From a virus, in IMG/VR virus record IMGVR_UViG_3300036766_000194, positions 124,001 to 188,000 of that record: 64,000 nucleotides of DNA; one strand, 5' to 3'. Position numbers and translations under genes: made by a program. The notes below the pieces were generated by a model. The model saw only the letters and a list, made by a program, of their open reading frames with translations, was not told the DNA's origin and made no database searches. Positions 27,369 through 35,571 of the stretch are shown one piece after another. The stretch's first letter is position 1; each line of letters starts with the position of its first letter.

Positions 27369-28346
27369 TTAACGAGCTAAAACTTCTTTGGTCATCTTAA
27401 TAATGAGGCTGTTGATTAGGTCGTAGTCCGGAGTCTTAGGAACAGCGAATTCTGTAAGGCTGTTGACTTTAGTGATCATTTCATCGGCGTAGGTTGTAAT
27501 TTGTTCATAAGACCAAGAACCTTGGCGGATAGCAAGTAACTCAGCAGCATCGGGGCGACGAACATGGCACTTGCCCTCAGTCAGGATTTCATACCCGGTC
27601 CTTAACAGCCGCACCAGATGAGCACCGTGTTTGGTGTCGTAACCAAACTTCACTTCCATCTCACGACGGTGGGGGTTACGTTCAGCCATCCAAGTGACAT
27701 ACTGATCCCGTTGCTTCTTTGCCATATCGTAAAGATGCTTTTGATACTGTTCACTGGGGCATACAATGCCTAATCCCTTTAGTTGCTCAAGATATTGGTC
27801 CTGCTGGACCATGCTTTGAAAAATAACAAATGGTTCCAACCGCTTGACCATGTTCTCACCAAAGCGCCAAGCCACCCAATCCCGACTGATCTTACCTTGA
27901 CGGACTAGGGGTTCAAGAACCTTTATCGCTTCAAATTCTTGAGCGATCCATTTTTGATGAGAACGGATTCTGTGAAGCTGTGCCTGGGCATACCCCACAT
28001 AGGTGCTAGCACACTTCTGAGAAAGAAAGCTGTCGCGATTGTAGCGTAGATGCCACATGATAGGATCTGCCAATATGACATCGCTATGGTTAACGAAGAG
28101 TAATTCCATAACGTTTGGATTGTTAGCAATAGCGAGGTTGGCAAACTTTCGCAGAGAATACAGAGTGGTGTCGCGTTCTTTAGACTGTTCAATCTGTTGA
28201 TCAAAAGCCTTTAAACCGAAGAAGTATTCTTCGGCGGGAACAAAGATTCCAGCGAAATCTTCATCAGACGTGGGAGTATTCATCCCGTAGGCGTGCGATC
28301 CTACACGGGTCTTGTAGATAACAGTATGTTCATTCCGTCCGTTCAT
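27369..28346 (-). CDS. YcgL-type nucleotidyltransferase
   Basis: A 325-residue protein. VGSHAYGMNTPTSDEDFAGIFV near the N-terminus gives the Pol beta-type signature GS...DxD (Ser17, Asp28, Asp30). The rest (LFVNHSDVILADP, then helical bundle) agrees with the COG3541-like predicted nucleotidyltransferases found in phages and bacteria. These are thought to modify RNA or protein with nucleotides; the substrate is unknown. With an RNA ligase in the same genome, an RNA repair role is possible (inference). Confidence 0.7.
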   Translation of the reverse strand: MNGRNEHTVIYKTRVGSHAYGMNTPTSDEDFAGIFVPAEEYFFGLKAFDQQIEQSKERDTTLYSLRKFANLAIANNPNVMELLFVNHSDVILADPIMWHLRYNRDSFLSQKCASTYVGYAQAQLHRIRSHQKWIAQEFEAIKVLEPLVRQGKISRDWVAWRFGENMVKRLEPFVIFQSMVQQDQYLEQLKGLGIVCPSEQYQKHLYDMAKKQRDQYVTWMAERNPHRREMEVKFGYDTKHGAHLVRLLRTGYEILTEGKCHVRRPDAAELLAIRQGSWSYEQITTYADEMITKVNSLTEFAVPKTPDYDLINSLIIKMTKEVLAR

Positions 28347-28351
28347 TACAA

Positions 28352-29245
28352 CTATTCTACTGGAATAGAAGGAGAAAAGCTATATTCAAAATAGGATTTA
28401 AGGGAAGCATCTTTCCACGACATTCTATGAGGACTTCTGCTGGTAGGAGCAAACTCTTCCTTAACGGCGTCTATATACATGGAAAAGGTAAAATCGTCCC
28501 CCATGTAAAACTTGTCCCAACCTTTTTGAGTAAAGAATCTCTTAATTTTCAATTGTTCAATAGCGAGGTTATCAAAGGATAGAACACATTTTCCAAAATA
28601 CTTGGCAATGTACATCTTCCATCGGTTAATTTCTTTTTCAATACCCTCATTGTAGAACGCCAACCCCCGTCCGTAATGCTTATAACCTAGGACGAGAATT
28701 TTAGCCTTTGAATCATATGCCAGTAGGTCGTTTATGACCTCAACTTTGTCTTTACCAGCGATAACATGGTAGACGATATTTTCTGTAAGGGATTTAACCC
28801 GACCAAGACAAGAAAGACTCTTAGAATTTAAAACCGAGATTCCCAAACCTTTGATGTATCCTTTTGAAATCAGGGACACCAGGTCGGTTTCGTATCTCTT
28901 AACATGACCTTGATTGACTGTCAGGTTTGCGATAAACCCCAGTTCTGTTAGACGTTTCAGAAATTCAGCCAGAGAAGGATGGGATAGAGGATTTCCTCCT
29001 CCTATAGCGAGTTCCGTCCCAACAGAAAGACCCTTTAACGTATCCAGTAAATGTCCCAAATCCGCATGAGTTCCCGCCGTAGTGGACATCTCATGACAGT
29101 AAGCGCACCCAAGATCACAATAGTTTGTGATCTTGATGTCTATGGACTCCGGAAATACAGGCATGGGAGTACCTTCATACTCCCGTGTCTTAGTTCCATC
29201 GTCCAGGATGGTGACTATTGTATTTCCGTTTTGGTATCTGATCAT
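28352..29245 (-). CDS. Radical SAM protein
   Basis: A 297-residue protein with CDLGCAYC (Cys43, Cys47, Cys50), the CxxxCxxC motif that binds the 4Fe-4S cluster, after the strand IDIKIT. GGGNPL at about residue 85 fits the SAM-binding GGE-like motif. The rest fits a partial TIM barrel; no auxiliary cluster motif is seen at the C-terminus. Reaction unknown. An operon with the nucleotidyltransferase is possible. Confidence 0.85.
   Translation of the reverse strand: MIRYQNGNTIVTILDDGTKTREYEGTPMPVFPESIDIKITNYCDLGCAYCHEMSTTAGTHADLGHLLDTLKGLSVGTELAIGGGNPLSHPSLAEFLKRLTELGFIANLTVNQGHVKRYETDLVSLISKGYIKGLGISVLNSKSLSCLGRVKSLTENIVYHVIAGKDKVEVINDLLAYDSKAKILVLGYKHYGRGLAFYNEGIEKEINRWKMYIAKYFGKCVLSFDNLAIEQLKIKRFFTQKGWDKFYMGDDFTFSMYIDAVKEEFAPTSRSPHRMSWKDASLKSYFEYSFSPSIPVE
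28354..28383 (-). promoter_or_regulatory. Variant phage-type promoter
   Basis: Minus strand TAGAAT (28354-28359) with ATAGCT 18 bases upstream. The nucleotidyltransferase ATG is seven bases from the -10 element. It lies inside the 3' end of the radical SAM gene. Confidence 0.4.
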
Positions 29246-29246
29246 G

Positions 29247-29315
29247 TTACCCTATTTCAGAAATTATGAAAGAAATATCTTTTCTTTCTAAGACTTTTTC
29301 CCAGATACTTAACAT
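29247..29315 (-). CDS. 22-residue ORF
   Basis: MLSIWEKVLERKDISFIISE plus Ile-Gly, ending one base before the radical SAM ATG. The upstream GGTAGGG is very close to the ATG. Weak support. Confidence 0.3.
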   Translation of the reverse strand: MLSIWEKVLERKDISFIISEIG

Positions 29316-29328
29316 CCCTACCAGGTGC

Positions 29329-29832
29329 CTACTGACTCTTCGGCTTGTAAAGATGAATGACATCGGGATCGACATCGTAAAAGTTTGCGGGCGCATCACC
29401 ATTGTCATTTCCCGTAAACAAAAAAGATTCCTTATTGAAAATAAAATTTCGGAGACTTTCATCTGAAGAAAAGACCTCTTGTGACGTGCCTGCGCTCTGG
29501 TGGTCAACATAGCTACCATGATTCTGACTCTGGTCTGTAGAAATCCGGCTAATGACGCCTTTCACACCTGTCTGTTCTTTGATAACCCTTTCCAACATCT
29601 CCAGATTATCGGGGTTCGTTTGCTGATCAACCGCGCAGTAATTGGCCTTTGTCAAGGCATCGTTGAAGCGGTTCCACTCCCATCCAAATTCTCCCCCAAG
29701 CAGAACAATGTAACCGTCTGAGTCAGGAACTAGGGAAGTATCCAGAACTTCCGTAGAGTCCAGTTCTTTGACGCTGATACTGTGCGTGCTGGAACTGTTT
29801 GTTTCAAAAATGTTTGGTCTTACTTTTTTCAT
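29329..29832 (-). CDS. Phage protein with NIFETNSSSTHS opening
   Basis: A 167-residue protein. The N-terminal sequence NIFETNSSSTHSISV is typical of a conserved phage protein family of unknown function, followed by an acidic body without cysteines. The C-terminal half is rich in Asn, Asp and Ser. Confidence 0.65.
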   Translation of the reverse strand: MKKVRPNIFETNSSSTHSISVKELDSTEVLDTSLVPDSDGYIVLLGGEFGWEWNRFNDALTKANYCAVDQQTNPDNLEMLERVIKEQTGVKGVISRISTDQSQNHGSYVDHQSAGTSQEVFSSDESLRNFIFNKESFLFTGNDNGDAPANFYDVDPDVIHLYKPKSQ

Positions 29833-29833
29833 T

Positions 29834-30094
29834 TTAATTCTCCTTGTACCTTTTAATCCCAGTCATTGTTGACGATTCGTTCACAAAATTCAGCCACTGA
29901 CGATTTTGATACTCAGCGTTATAGTGACCCAAGTGAATCTTTTTGCAATTCTCACAGAGATAAGGCCGCAGCTCAGGCTTGATAACCTTTTTCATCTTCA
30001 TGTCTTCCATTGCCCAAAGAGCTTCTTCCTTGGAATCAAATTTCTTCTTGCTCAGGCATCCGCGTCGAAGACGAAATCTCTCTACGGTTCTCAT
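29834..30094 (-). CDS. 86-residue zinc-binding basic protein
   Basis: A basic opening (MRTVERFRLRRGCLSKKKF) and YLCENCKKIHLGHY, a CxxC...HxxH-type half-ribbon common in phage proteins. The promoter -10 lies six bases before the ATG. Probably binds nucleic acid. Confidence 0.6.
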   Translation of the reverse strand: MRTVERFRLRRGCLSKKKFDSKEEALWAMEDMKMKKVIKPELRPYLCENCKKIHLGHYNAEYQNRQWLNFVNESSTMTGIKRYKEN

Positions 30095-30100
30095 TTAGTT

Positions 30101-30130
30101 ACTCTACTGTTACTTTCTGAAAAAGGCTAG
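30101..30130 (-). promoter_or_regulatory. Variant phage-type promoter
   Basis: Minus strand CTAGCC (30125-30130), 18 bases with a T-run, TAGAGT (30101-30106). Confidence 0.5.
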
Positions 30131-31464
30131 GGAAAGTTTATCTCAGTTTTCATCCTAGCTACGTCCGGTATACTGTGTACCACTTCTTCCTGAATTTCAT
30201 TTCCAGCCTCTATTAGCCCATAACTTCCATTAGTTCTATCCAATTCCAAAACGGTTGCTATGTTGTCAACGAGCGTATGGATACCCTCGTTCATAAGTCG
30301 TAACCATTGACTATAAAAGTAGGAGATAGCTTGCTCCTGCTTAGTCTTACGAATCTCCTTCATTATAGTACGTTTAAAATTGGGAATATCAAACCCCCGA
30401 ATCAAAGCCGCACCAGCATCCCATAGGGTACAATTAGGATTTATGTCAAAGGTGAAGAGATCAAACCTGTAGATCTTAGTTCCCTTTTTGGTGTCATGAG
30501 TGATAATTTCCTGAAAAGTTACACGAGCGGTGTTAATGACCATCTTGTCGTTCGCGTGTTCAAGATTCACCAGATCCGAAGGGTTAGCAACCGTAATAGG
30601 AGAACCCCCTGGATATAGAGTGGCTGTGGCTGTAGGAGAAAAAGCCATCTGAAGCCCTGTGCCCGGATCTTGAACAGAAAAATATTTCTCTACAATCTTA
30701 GCCACCGAAGGATCCTCTATGATAGCAAGTTCCCCTCCGGTGAAGGTGCGAATTTCCTCCGCACGTTTACCAATCTCCTCAACATACAAGGCACCAGAGG
30801 TTTTGTTATTGAGAAATTTCGTAACCCAATCGGCGTCGCCAAACTGCCACATGAGAGGGTAGGTTTCTACTCCCAGGTTCTTAATGAGATTAAGAACTGC
30901 TAAGATATTATCTTGATTAGAATTTTGGATATAGACGCGACCTGTGTGAAAATCCAGCAGCACTGGGAATTGGGTGCGGAGTTGCTCAGCCCATCCCTGA
31001 GCCATGGAATCAACGGTTTTCTTATCGTCTTTCCCGGTATACTTATAAGGACGGGACATCTTTGTGTAGGAAAGGTGTTCCCTAATGGAGTTCAAATCGC
31101 TGACATCTTCCTGAGTATTTAGGACAAACCAGAAACCATACCAGGGCATGTCAGGATTGATGCGATAGGAAACTTCACTATCGCCATAATAATCACGGTA
31201 ATCTTCAGTTACAACATTCTCATTCTTTAGAGAAGTATAGAGTTCTTCGTAGTGAGGAGTTATTCCTAGCTCCCGACCTTCATCTTTTCGCGGGTCGTTG
31301 AAAGGATTTATACCCACAGTATCCACGTTACCAAACTTGGCGCGGGTGTAGGCGACAAGTTGAGAAGAATCAAACAAGGCCGGAGTCTTTATTATACTGA
31401 CCCTAAAAGCATCCAGCGATTCAGGATTTAGTCCTACAATAGCCCATTGCGCTTTACCAAACAT
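30127..31464 (-). CDS. 445-residue hypothetical protein
   Basis: An acidic soluble protein with an N-terminal beta region (AQWAIVGLNPESLDAFRVSI), aromatic-rich middle (MPWYGFWFVLN) and helical C-terminus. A motif-level resemblance to recombination-type proteins was considered but not convincing. No membrane helix or metal site. Function unknown. Confidence 0.6.
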   Translation of the reverse strand: MFGKAQWAIVGLNPESLDAFRVSIIKTPALFDSSQLVAYTRAKFGNVDTVGINPFNDPRKDEGRELGITPHYEELYTSLKNENVVTEDYRDYYGDSEVSYRINPDMPWYGFWFVLNTQEDVSDLNSIREHLSYTKMSRPYKYTGKDDKKTVDSMAQGWAEQLRTQFPVLLDFHTGRVYIQNSNQDNILAVLNLIKNLGVETYPLMWQFGDADWVTKFLNNKTSGALYVEEIGKRAEEIRTFTGGELAIIEDPSVAKIVEKYFSVQDPGTGLQMAFSPTATATLYPGGSPITVANPSDLVNLEHANDKMVINTARVTFQEIITHDTKKGTKIYRFDLFTFDINPNCTLWDAGAALIRGFDIPNFKRTIMKEIRKTKQEQAISYFYSQWLRLMNEGIHTLVDNIATVLELDRTNGSYGLIEAGNEIQEEVVHSIPDVARMKTEINFP

Positions 31465-31472
31465 TGTTTCTC

Positions 31473-31670
31473 CTAGTCTACGTCTACAAGATACTCAATA
31501 TACATACCAAACCCTACACTGGTGTGAGTTGATTTTGAGAAAAATTCCTGTTTGATAAGAATACCACCCAATTTACTGATTTCAGAGTTATCAGCTAACC
31601 ATTTATTTACTTTCTTTTCCAAGTCTTCTGCTTCCCATTCAAAAAATACTTTTATTCGTCGTTGCCTCAT
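31473..31670 (-). CDS. Cse60-like small protein
   Basis: The start is placed at MRQRRIKVFFEWEAEDLEKK after AGGAGACAAC. The pattern KVFF...DLEKKVNKWL...I...EFF resembles small Cse60/DUF2758-type proteins, of unknown function. 65 residues, no cysteines. Confidence 0.5.
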   Translation of the reverse strand: MRQRRIKVFFEWEAEDLEKKVNKWLADNSEISKLGGILIKQEFFSKSTHTSVGFGMYIEYLVDVD

Positions 31671-31678
31671 GTTGTCTC

Positions 31679-32140
31679 CTAACTTAGTTGCGTTTCCAGA
31701 GTTCTCCTGCCGCTCTGAGCAAGCAATTTGTTCCAGCCAGACGCCTTTGCGCTCCATAGACAGTCAGCATCAAGGTTGTAAACGTATTCTTTATTAGGAC
31801 CGTGAAATTCGTACTGCTTTCGGCCGCCCCCGCTGTCCCATGCCCACGCAGCATTAATTTGTTCCCCGGTGAACGCCTTGCGAACTTCCCGCATCGTGGT
31901 CTTGAGAAGTTCACGACAGAAAGCGTGTTCACTTTCCGTTCCGTTGCGGCGTGGCGGAACTAGTAAGTAATCCTTACTTGTCGCTTCCGCAGTGAGGAGG
32001 GGGCACTTTTCCGAGTGGTTCAGCACGGTTTCGATGGCCAGGACTTCCCTTGTGCTCAGTGAGGCGTGGAAGGTGTCCTTGTTGTCGCTGTTCCTCTTGA
32101 GCATCTCGCGGATGGCGGCGATTGCGTCGGTAATAAACAT
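31679..32140 (-). CDS. 153-residue hypothetical protein
   Basis: Start at MFITDAIAAIREML after AAAGGAGAACA. Higher GC than surrounding genes. Helical N-terminus; aromatic C-terminus with AWAWDSGGG. No family recognised. Start of a GC-rich accessory segment. Confidence 0.55.
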   Translation of the reverse strand: MFITDAIAAIREMLKRNSDNKDTFHASLSTREVLAIETVLNHSEKCPLLTAEATSKDYLLVPPRRNGTESEHAFCRELLKTTMREVRKAFTGEQINAAWAWDSGGGRKQYEFHGPNKEYVYNLDADCLWSAKASGWNKLLAQSGRRTLETQLS

Positions 32141-32154
32141 TGATTGTTCTCCTT

Positions 32155-32505
32155 TTAATTGCATGTGGTTCCTTTCTCCTTGCGTGGCCTGTCGTTGAGA
32201 TAGGATACCAATGCAGCGACGCGCTCCGAGGATACGTCACGCCCGAAACGCCAGATGTGCACCGTCGCGGGATAACTATCCCCACAAAGGCTCGTTGCAG
32301 TGACGCGGAAACCATACCGTCCAATGTTGGTCGCTGATGCGTGATATGGTATCGTCTTTGCCAGGTCTCGCAATTGGCGGATGACAGACCGTATCTCATG
32401 GACATCCCCGGCCGTTTGGCGGATGACCAATGATCTGCCAATCTCCACAACCGCCGTACTGTATCCCCGCGTATTGTCTCCAATGCTGATTTTTGCGATT
32501 TTCAT
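32155..32505 (-). CDS. 116-residue hypothetical protein
   Basis: MKIAKISIGDNTRGYSTAVV... beta-rich, GC-rich codons, basic C-terminus (LNDRPRKEKG). The start overlaps the stop of the frameshifted gene upstream (ATGA). Function unknown. Confidence 0.55.
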   Translation of the reverse strand: MKIAKISIGDNTRGYSTAVVEIGRSLVIRQTAGDVHEIRSVIRQLRDLAKTIPYHASATNIGRYGFRVTATSLCGDSYPATVHIWRFGRDVSSERVAALVSYLNDRPRKEKGTTCN

Positions 32506-32616
32506 TTCGTTCTCCTCATTATTTGTTGAATAGATATATGCGGTGGTCTTGATTCGTCCGCACGCTCACCGACCGCGTACTCGGCACCGATACGGCTTTT
32601 TGTAGGTGACTAGCAT
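32502..32616 (-). pseudogene. Frameshifted small gene in GC-rich segment
   Basis: ATG 32616 after GGAGGACCAC opens MLVTYK. Removing one A from the A5 run gives SRIGAEYAVGERADESRPPH and on to TGA overlapping the next ATG. As it stands frame 0 stops after 16 codons. Length 38x3+1. Confidence 0.45.
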
Positions 32617-32657
32617 TTTAGTGGTCCTCCACTGCGCGGAGATGCGCACAGCGGAGG

Positions 32658-32861
32658 TCAAAGCGATACGGGCGCGATCTGGCCGGGGCGCGCCTTGCGC
32701 CAATGCCCGTCTTTTCGCGTATTGTAGAGATTTCCGGCGGCATCCCGCGCCCAGGAAACGCGATGGCGGCCAGCAAGGCCGTGGCCGTCCGTGTGCGGTT
32801 TAATCGTTCCGCCGATTTTTGCCACGATTTCGATTTCCGTTCCGTTCAATTTGATTTTCAT
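32658..32861 (-). CDS. 67-residue hypothetical protein
   Basis: MKIKLNGTEIEIVAKIGGTI..., basic, with a WARDAAGNLYNTRKDGHWR segment. The same frame is open upstream through CGRFFCQTCKGRHRR without a start codon, so a longer zinc-ribbon ancestor broken at its start is possible. Confidence 0.5.
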   Translation of the reverse strand: MKIKLNGTEIEIVAKIGGTIKPHTDGHGLAGRHRVSWARDAAGNLYNTRKDGHWRKARPGQIAPVSL

Positions 32862-32951
32862 TTTACCCCCCGCGTTTTCATTTTGTTCTCCCTGCCGTCG
32901 GTGCCGACCCTTACAGGTCTGGCAAAAGAACCGCCCGCATAGGCGCGCATT

Positions 32952-33116
32952 TTAATGGGCCTCCTCGCGCTCGACGAGGCGGCGGTAAGCGGCGTCGGTG
33001 ACCGCCATGACCTCCCAGACATCCATTTTGATGATTTTGGAGATTTGCGCCACGGATTTGCCCTCTTCCATATACAGCCTCAGGATTTGCTCTTTTTGTT
33101 CCTTGGTCATTTTCAT
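32952..33116 (-). CDS. Small HTH protein
   Basis: A 54-residue protein, ATG after AGGAGAACAAA. EQKEQILRLYMEEGKSVAQI is a helix-turn-helix of resolvase or transposase type (helix, G-x-S-V-A-x-I turn-recognition helix), making a minimal DNA-binding regulator likely. First gene after a phage-type promoter. Target unknown. Confidence 0.65.
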   Translation of the reverse strand: MKMTKEQKEQILRLYMEEGKSVAQISKIIKMDVWEVMAVTDAAYRRLVEREEAH

Positions 33117-33134
33117 TTTGTTCTCCTGTTAATT

Positions 33135-33164
33135 ACTCTACCGTCACCGCCAGAAAAAGGCTAA
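33135..33164 (-). promoter_or_regulatory. Phage-type promoter
   Basis: Minus strand TTAGCC (33159-33164), 18 bases with a T-run, TAGAGT (33135-33140). Drives the GC-rich accessory genes. Confidence 0.6.
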
Positions 33165-33226
33165 TTTTATCTCAGTTTTCATCCTATACGCACTGATCTT
33201 ATCTAACTCTTCCCATTTTCCTCCTG

Positions 33227-33976
33227 TCATCGTACCCCCGGTACTTCCATTTGTATTAACATGTTGTATAAATTACGAGCAGAACGTAAACTCTTTAGAG
33301 CACCGGAAGGATCTTCTCCGCCTCCGGTTTGTTCAAATATCGAGACATCAAACCCTTTTAAATCTTCTTGAAGATACTTCATACTTTCATCCCCTTGCCC
33401 ACTTTTCTCGTGATCAAAAAGCAGGTTAATCCGTTTGACTCCCAACATTCGTAACCATATGATGTGTTTCTTACCAATACGTTTGGTCAAAGGAGAAAGA
33501 ATAGGAAGGGAAGGAACTAGTAGTCTACAAGCGAGAAGATCAAATCCTCCTTCTACCAAAGTAACGGAACGAGTTTCTAGAATGTTTACCAATGTAGAAA
33601 TGTCATTTCCTATCCAAGTGGGACCTATAAATTGATCCCTATCCCCGAGCGTGTAATACTTAGTTTTGTTATTGTGTAGAACACTACCCGGTAATGGTTT
33701 TGTTTGTGCTCTACGGTACGACCCATCAACATCAATAAGAGGGAATACGAAACAAGGACCAGGCTGGAAAACTTTAGGGATATAGAAAAATCTTAATTTT
33801 TCTAGCTCTCTATCAAAATTAGCTTCTATCATAGGACGAGAAGGTTCCCATCCTCGTTCCTTATAAATCTTTTGTTTTGTCAAAGCGAATTTAGTGGGTT
33901 TACCCAATTCGACTAGACGAGAGTATATTACATCCGTCTGACTCAAAAGTTCCGGAACGTTGTGAAAATCGCTCAT
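33227..33976 (-). CDS. Primase TOPRIM half (split DnaG-type)
   Basis: A 249-residue protein with a TOPRIM core: LVEGGFDLLAC (catalytic Glu), INLLFDHEKSGQGDESM (metal-binding acidic motif) and a third strand followed by DPSGALK. This corresponds to the catalytic part of DnaG-type primases. The zinc-binding domain is absent here but exists as a separate gene at 48795-49406. The two products probably form one primase (inference). The stop overlaps the downstream neighbour's frame region, and an operon with the small membrane protein upstream is likely. Confidence 0.75.
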   Translation of the reverse strand: MSDFHNVPELLSQTDVIYSRLVELGKPTKFALTKQKIYKERGWEPSRPMIEANFDRELEKLRFFYIPKVFQPGPCFVFPLIDVDGSYRRAQTKPLPGSVLHNNKTKYYTLGDRDQFIGPTWIGNDISTLVNILETRSVTLVEGGFDLLACRLLVPSLPILSPLTKRIGKKHIIWLRMLGVKRINLLFDHEKSGQGDESMKYLQEDLKGFDVSIFEQTGGGEDPSGALKSLRSARNLYNMLIQMEVPGVR

Positions 33977-34248
33977 TGACAGTTTGTTTGTGGTTCTAAA
34001 AGTAGCTTTTCCTGATTAAGAATAGTCTCATTTTTCTGGACTAACTCTTGTTGTAAAACAACTTCATTTTTGTAAAAACTGATGATCATTCTTTTTTGTT
34101 TTAATACGACTTCACCTTGAAATATCAAAAGAATGGTCAACAAAGTCATTACAATAGCCAAAGCACCAATAACAAAACGTTCCGGTTTCATATTATCCCC
34201 ATCTTCATCTTTTAGAATAGCCCAAACGATTTTAATAAAGTCTATCAT
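33973..34248 (-). CDS. Small membrane protein with coiled coil
   Basis: A membrane helix (VIGALAIVMTLLTILLIF) and a C-terminal coiled coil of about 45 residues. An alternative start, MKPERFVIGA (34191), has the better ribosome site (GGGGATAAT). The stop overlaps the TOPRIM gene start. Function unknown; spanin-like topology. Confidence 0.55.
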   Translation of the reverse strand: MIDFIKIVWAILKDEDGDNMKPERFVIGALAIVMTLLTILLIFQGEVVLKQKRMIISFYKNEVVLQQELVQKNETILNQEKLLLEPQTNCQ

Positions 34249-34263
34249 ATCTTTGTCTTTCGT

Positions 34264-34671
34264 TCATTTAGGGATAACACGTTTTTCTAACTTCTCCATT
34301 GCTGAATGATCAATAATTTCCTCGTTCGTATCTACTACTCCCAATACCCATAGTAATACGCCAATTGCGGGATATTTCCGGAAAAGTATATGCTTATCGA
34401 AAAGTTCATCACGAAATTGTTGGTAGAGTTCTTCTTTGGTATAAATAGAAACAAATTCTTCATCGCGGATGCATAATTCTGGATTATAAGAATGACATTT
34501 TTTACACCCAGTCACTTCATTTCCATGTTGAGTAGCAAATTGACAATTAAAAGGACAAGGACGAGAGTTCTTTTTTAAGAACTTTCTACGCGCTCTATGT
34601 ATGACTTCACGACAACGAGCTATGATGTCCTGTTTAGAGCGAAGTTCTATATGTTGAGATGATATATCCAC
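34264..34671 (-). CDS. 135-residue Cys-cluster protein
   Basis: Basic helical N-terminus, then CPFNCQF...CKKCHSYNPELC (about residues 39-67), a five-Cys cluster that could hold zinc or Fe-S, and a hydrophobic helix (IGVLLWVLGVV). Function unknown. Confidence 0.55.
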   Translation of the reverse strand: MDISSQHIELRSKQDIIARCREVIHRARRKFLKKNSRPCPFNCQFATQHGNEVTGCKKCHSYNPELCIRDEEFVSIYTKEELYQQFRDELFDKHILFRKYPAIGVLLWVLGVVDTNEEIIDHSAMEKLEKRVIPK

Positions 34672-34721
34672 ATTACTTATTACTTCCTAATTCGAGGTTT
34701 GTCTTCATTTCGTTTTATGGC

Positions 34722-34946
34722 TTACGCTTGAACAATGAGATCTTCAGGAGAAGAAGCGTAGGTGGAAAGAACCGAAATCTGGAAATTCTGGCTGTACTTA
34801 CGAATTGCGTAAGAAAGGGCAGTTGTCCCTCTATGTTTCAAAGCATAGTTAACATGCTGTTTCCAACGATGCTCCGCATGAGTTCCCTGCCATTTACCAA
34901 TATAGACTTTGTTGTTAATCTTATTGCGAATCAGATATACTAACAT
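34722..34946 (-). CDS. Truncated GIY-YIG nuclease
   Basis: MLVYLIRNKINNKVYIGKWQ begins the GIY-YIG core (VYLI...VYIGK) with a following Arg/His helix. The frame stops after SPEDLIVQA, where complete enzymes continue with the catalytic Glu helix, so it is probably inactive. The start lies 26 bases inside the 3' end of the SMC-like gene. Confidence 0.7.
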   Translation of the reverse strand: MLVYLIRNKINNKVYIGKWQGTHAEHRWKQHVNYALKHRGTTALSYAIRKYSQNFQISVLSTYASSPEDLIVQA

Positions 34947-35571
34947 TTTCAACCCGTTCTAAACGAGGAAGTTGATCTTCCCCAGTCGTAACTACATATA
35001 CATTATTGGCTGCTGTTGCTAAGATTGGTTGATGCGTTATCGCTAGTATAGTCCAAGAGTGTTTAGAGCAAAGGGTTTGTAGCATTTCACTGACAGCTGG
35101 TAGGTATTCAGCACTGACATTGTTGAAGGACTCATCAACCGCCAGAAACTTGTAGAGCTTAAATCTCTTGAGCATGATAACACGTAAGAGGAACGCAACC
35201 ACATTCACTATGCCGCCCCCAAACGTATCCATAAGAGGTCCGGTGATGTTACCTTTTCTTCCTAACAAACGGTAGCTGTTACCGCGAACTCCTTCTTTTT
35301 TCTCTATTACAAAGCTGAGTTCCGGCCAGATAAGCTGTAGTCCACCACTAACGATGCTTTCTATTTTCCCAATTCCGTTGGCACTGATGATAGTAATGGC
35401 GCGGTCAATTACTCCTACAGCTTTTACCAGTTGCTTCTTTTCTTCCTCAAGAAGGGAAATCTTAGTCTTCAAACGCACAATATGGACGGCTTCATATTTC
35501 ACTTGTTCTTGGGTGAGGGATACAGCATTACGGAAGGATTGTATTCTAGGTTCAATCATGATTTTATACAT
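34921..35571 (-). CDS. SMC/Rad50-like ATPase, C-terminal half
   Basis: Start at MYKIMIEPR after GGCAGGAGA. After a coiled coil (about 45 residues) the protein shows the ABC signature-like TFGGGIVNVVAFLLR, Walker B FLAVDESF and a switch His in AITHQ. This is the C-terminal lobe of Rad50/SbcC (gp46)-type recombination ATPases. No Walker A lobe is present and none is recognised next to it, so a partner gene elsewhere or loss of function is possible. Confidence 0.65.
   Translation of the reverse strand: MYKIMIEPRIQSFRNAVSLTQEQVKYEAVHIVRLKTKISLLEEEKKQLVKAVGVIDRAITIISANGIGKIESIVSGGLQLIWPELSFVIEKKEGVRGNSYRLLGRKGNITGPLMDTFGGGIVNVVAFLLRVIMLKRFKLYKFLAVDESFNNVSAEYLPAVSEMLQTLCSKHSWTILAITHQPILATAANNVYVVTTGEDQLPRLERVENVSISDSQ

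Noticed and set aside
30127-31464. RdgC-like recombination protein.
   Set aside because: Only length and a few aromatic positions agree; no diagnostic RdgC motif was found.
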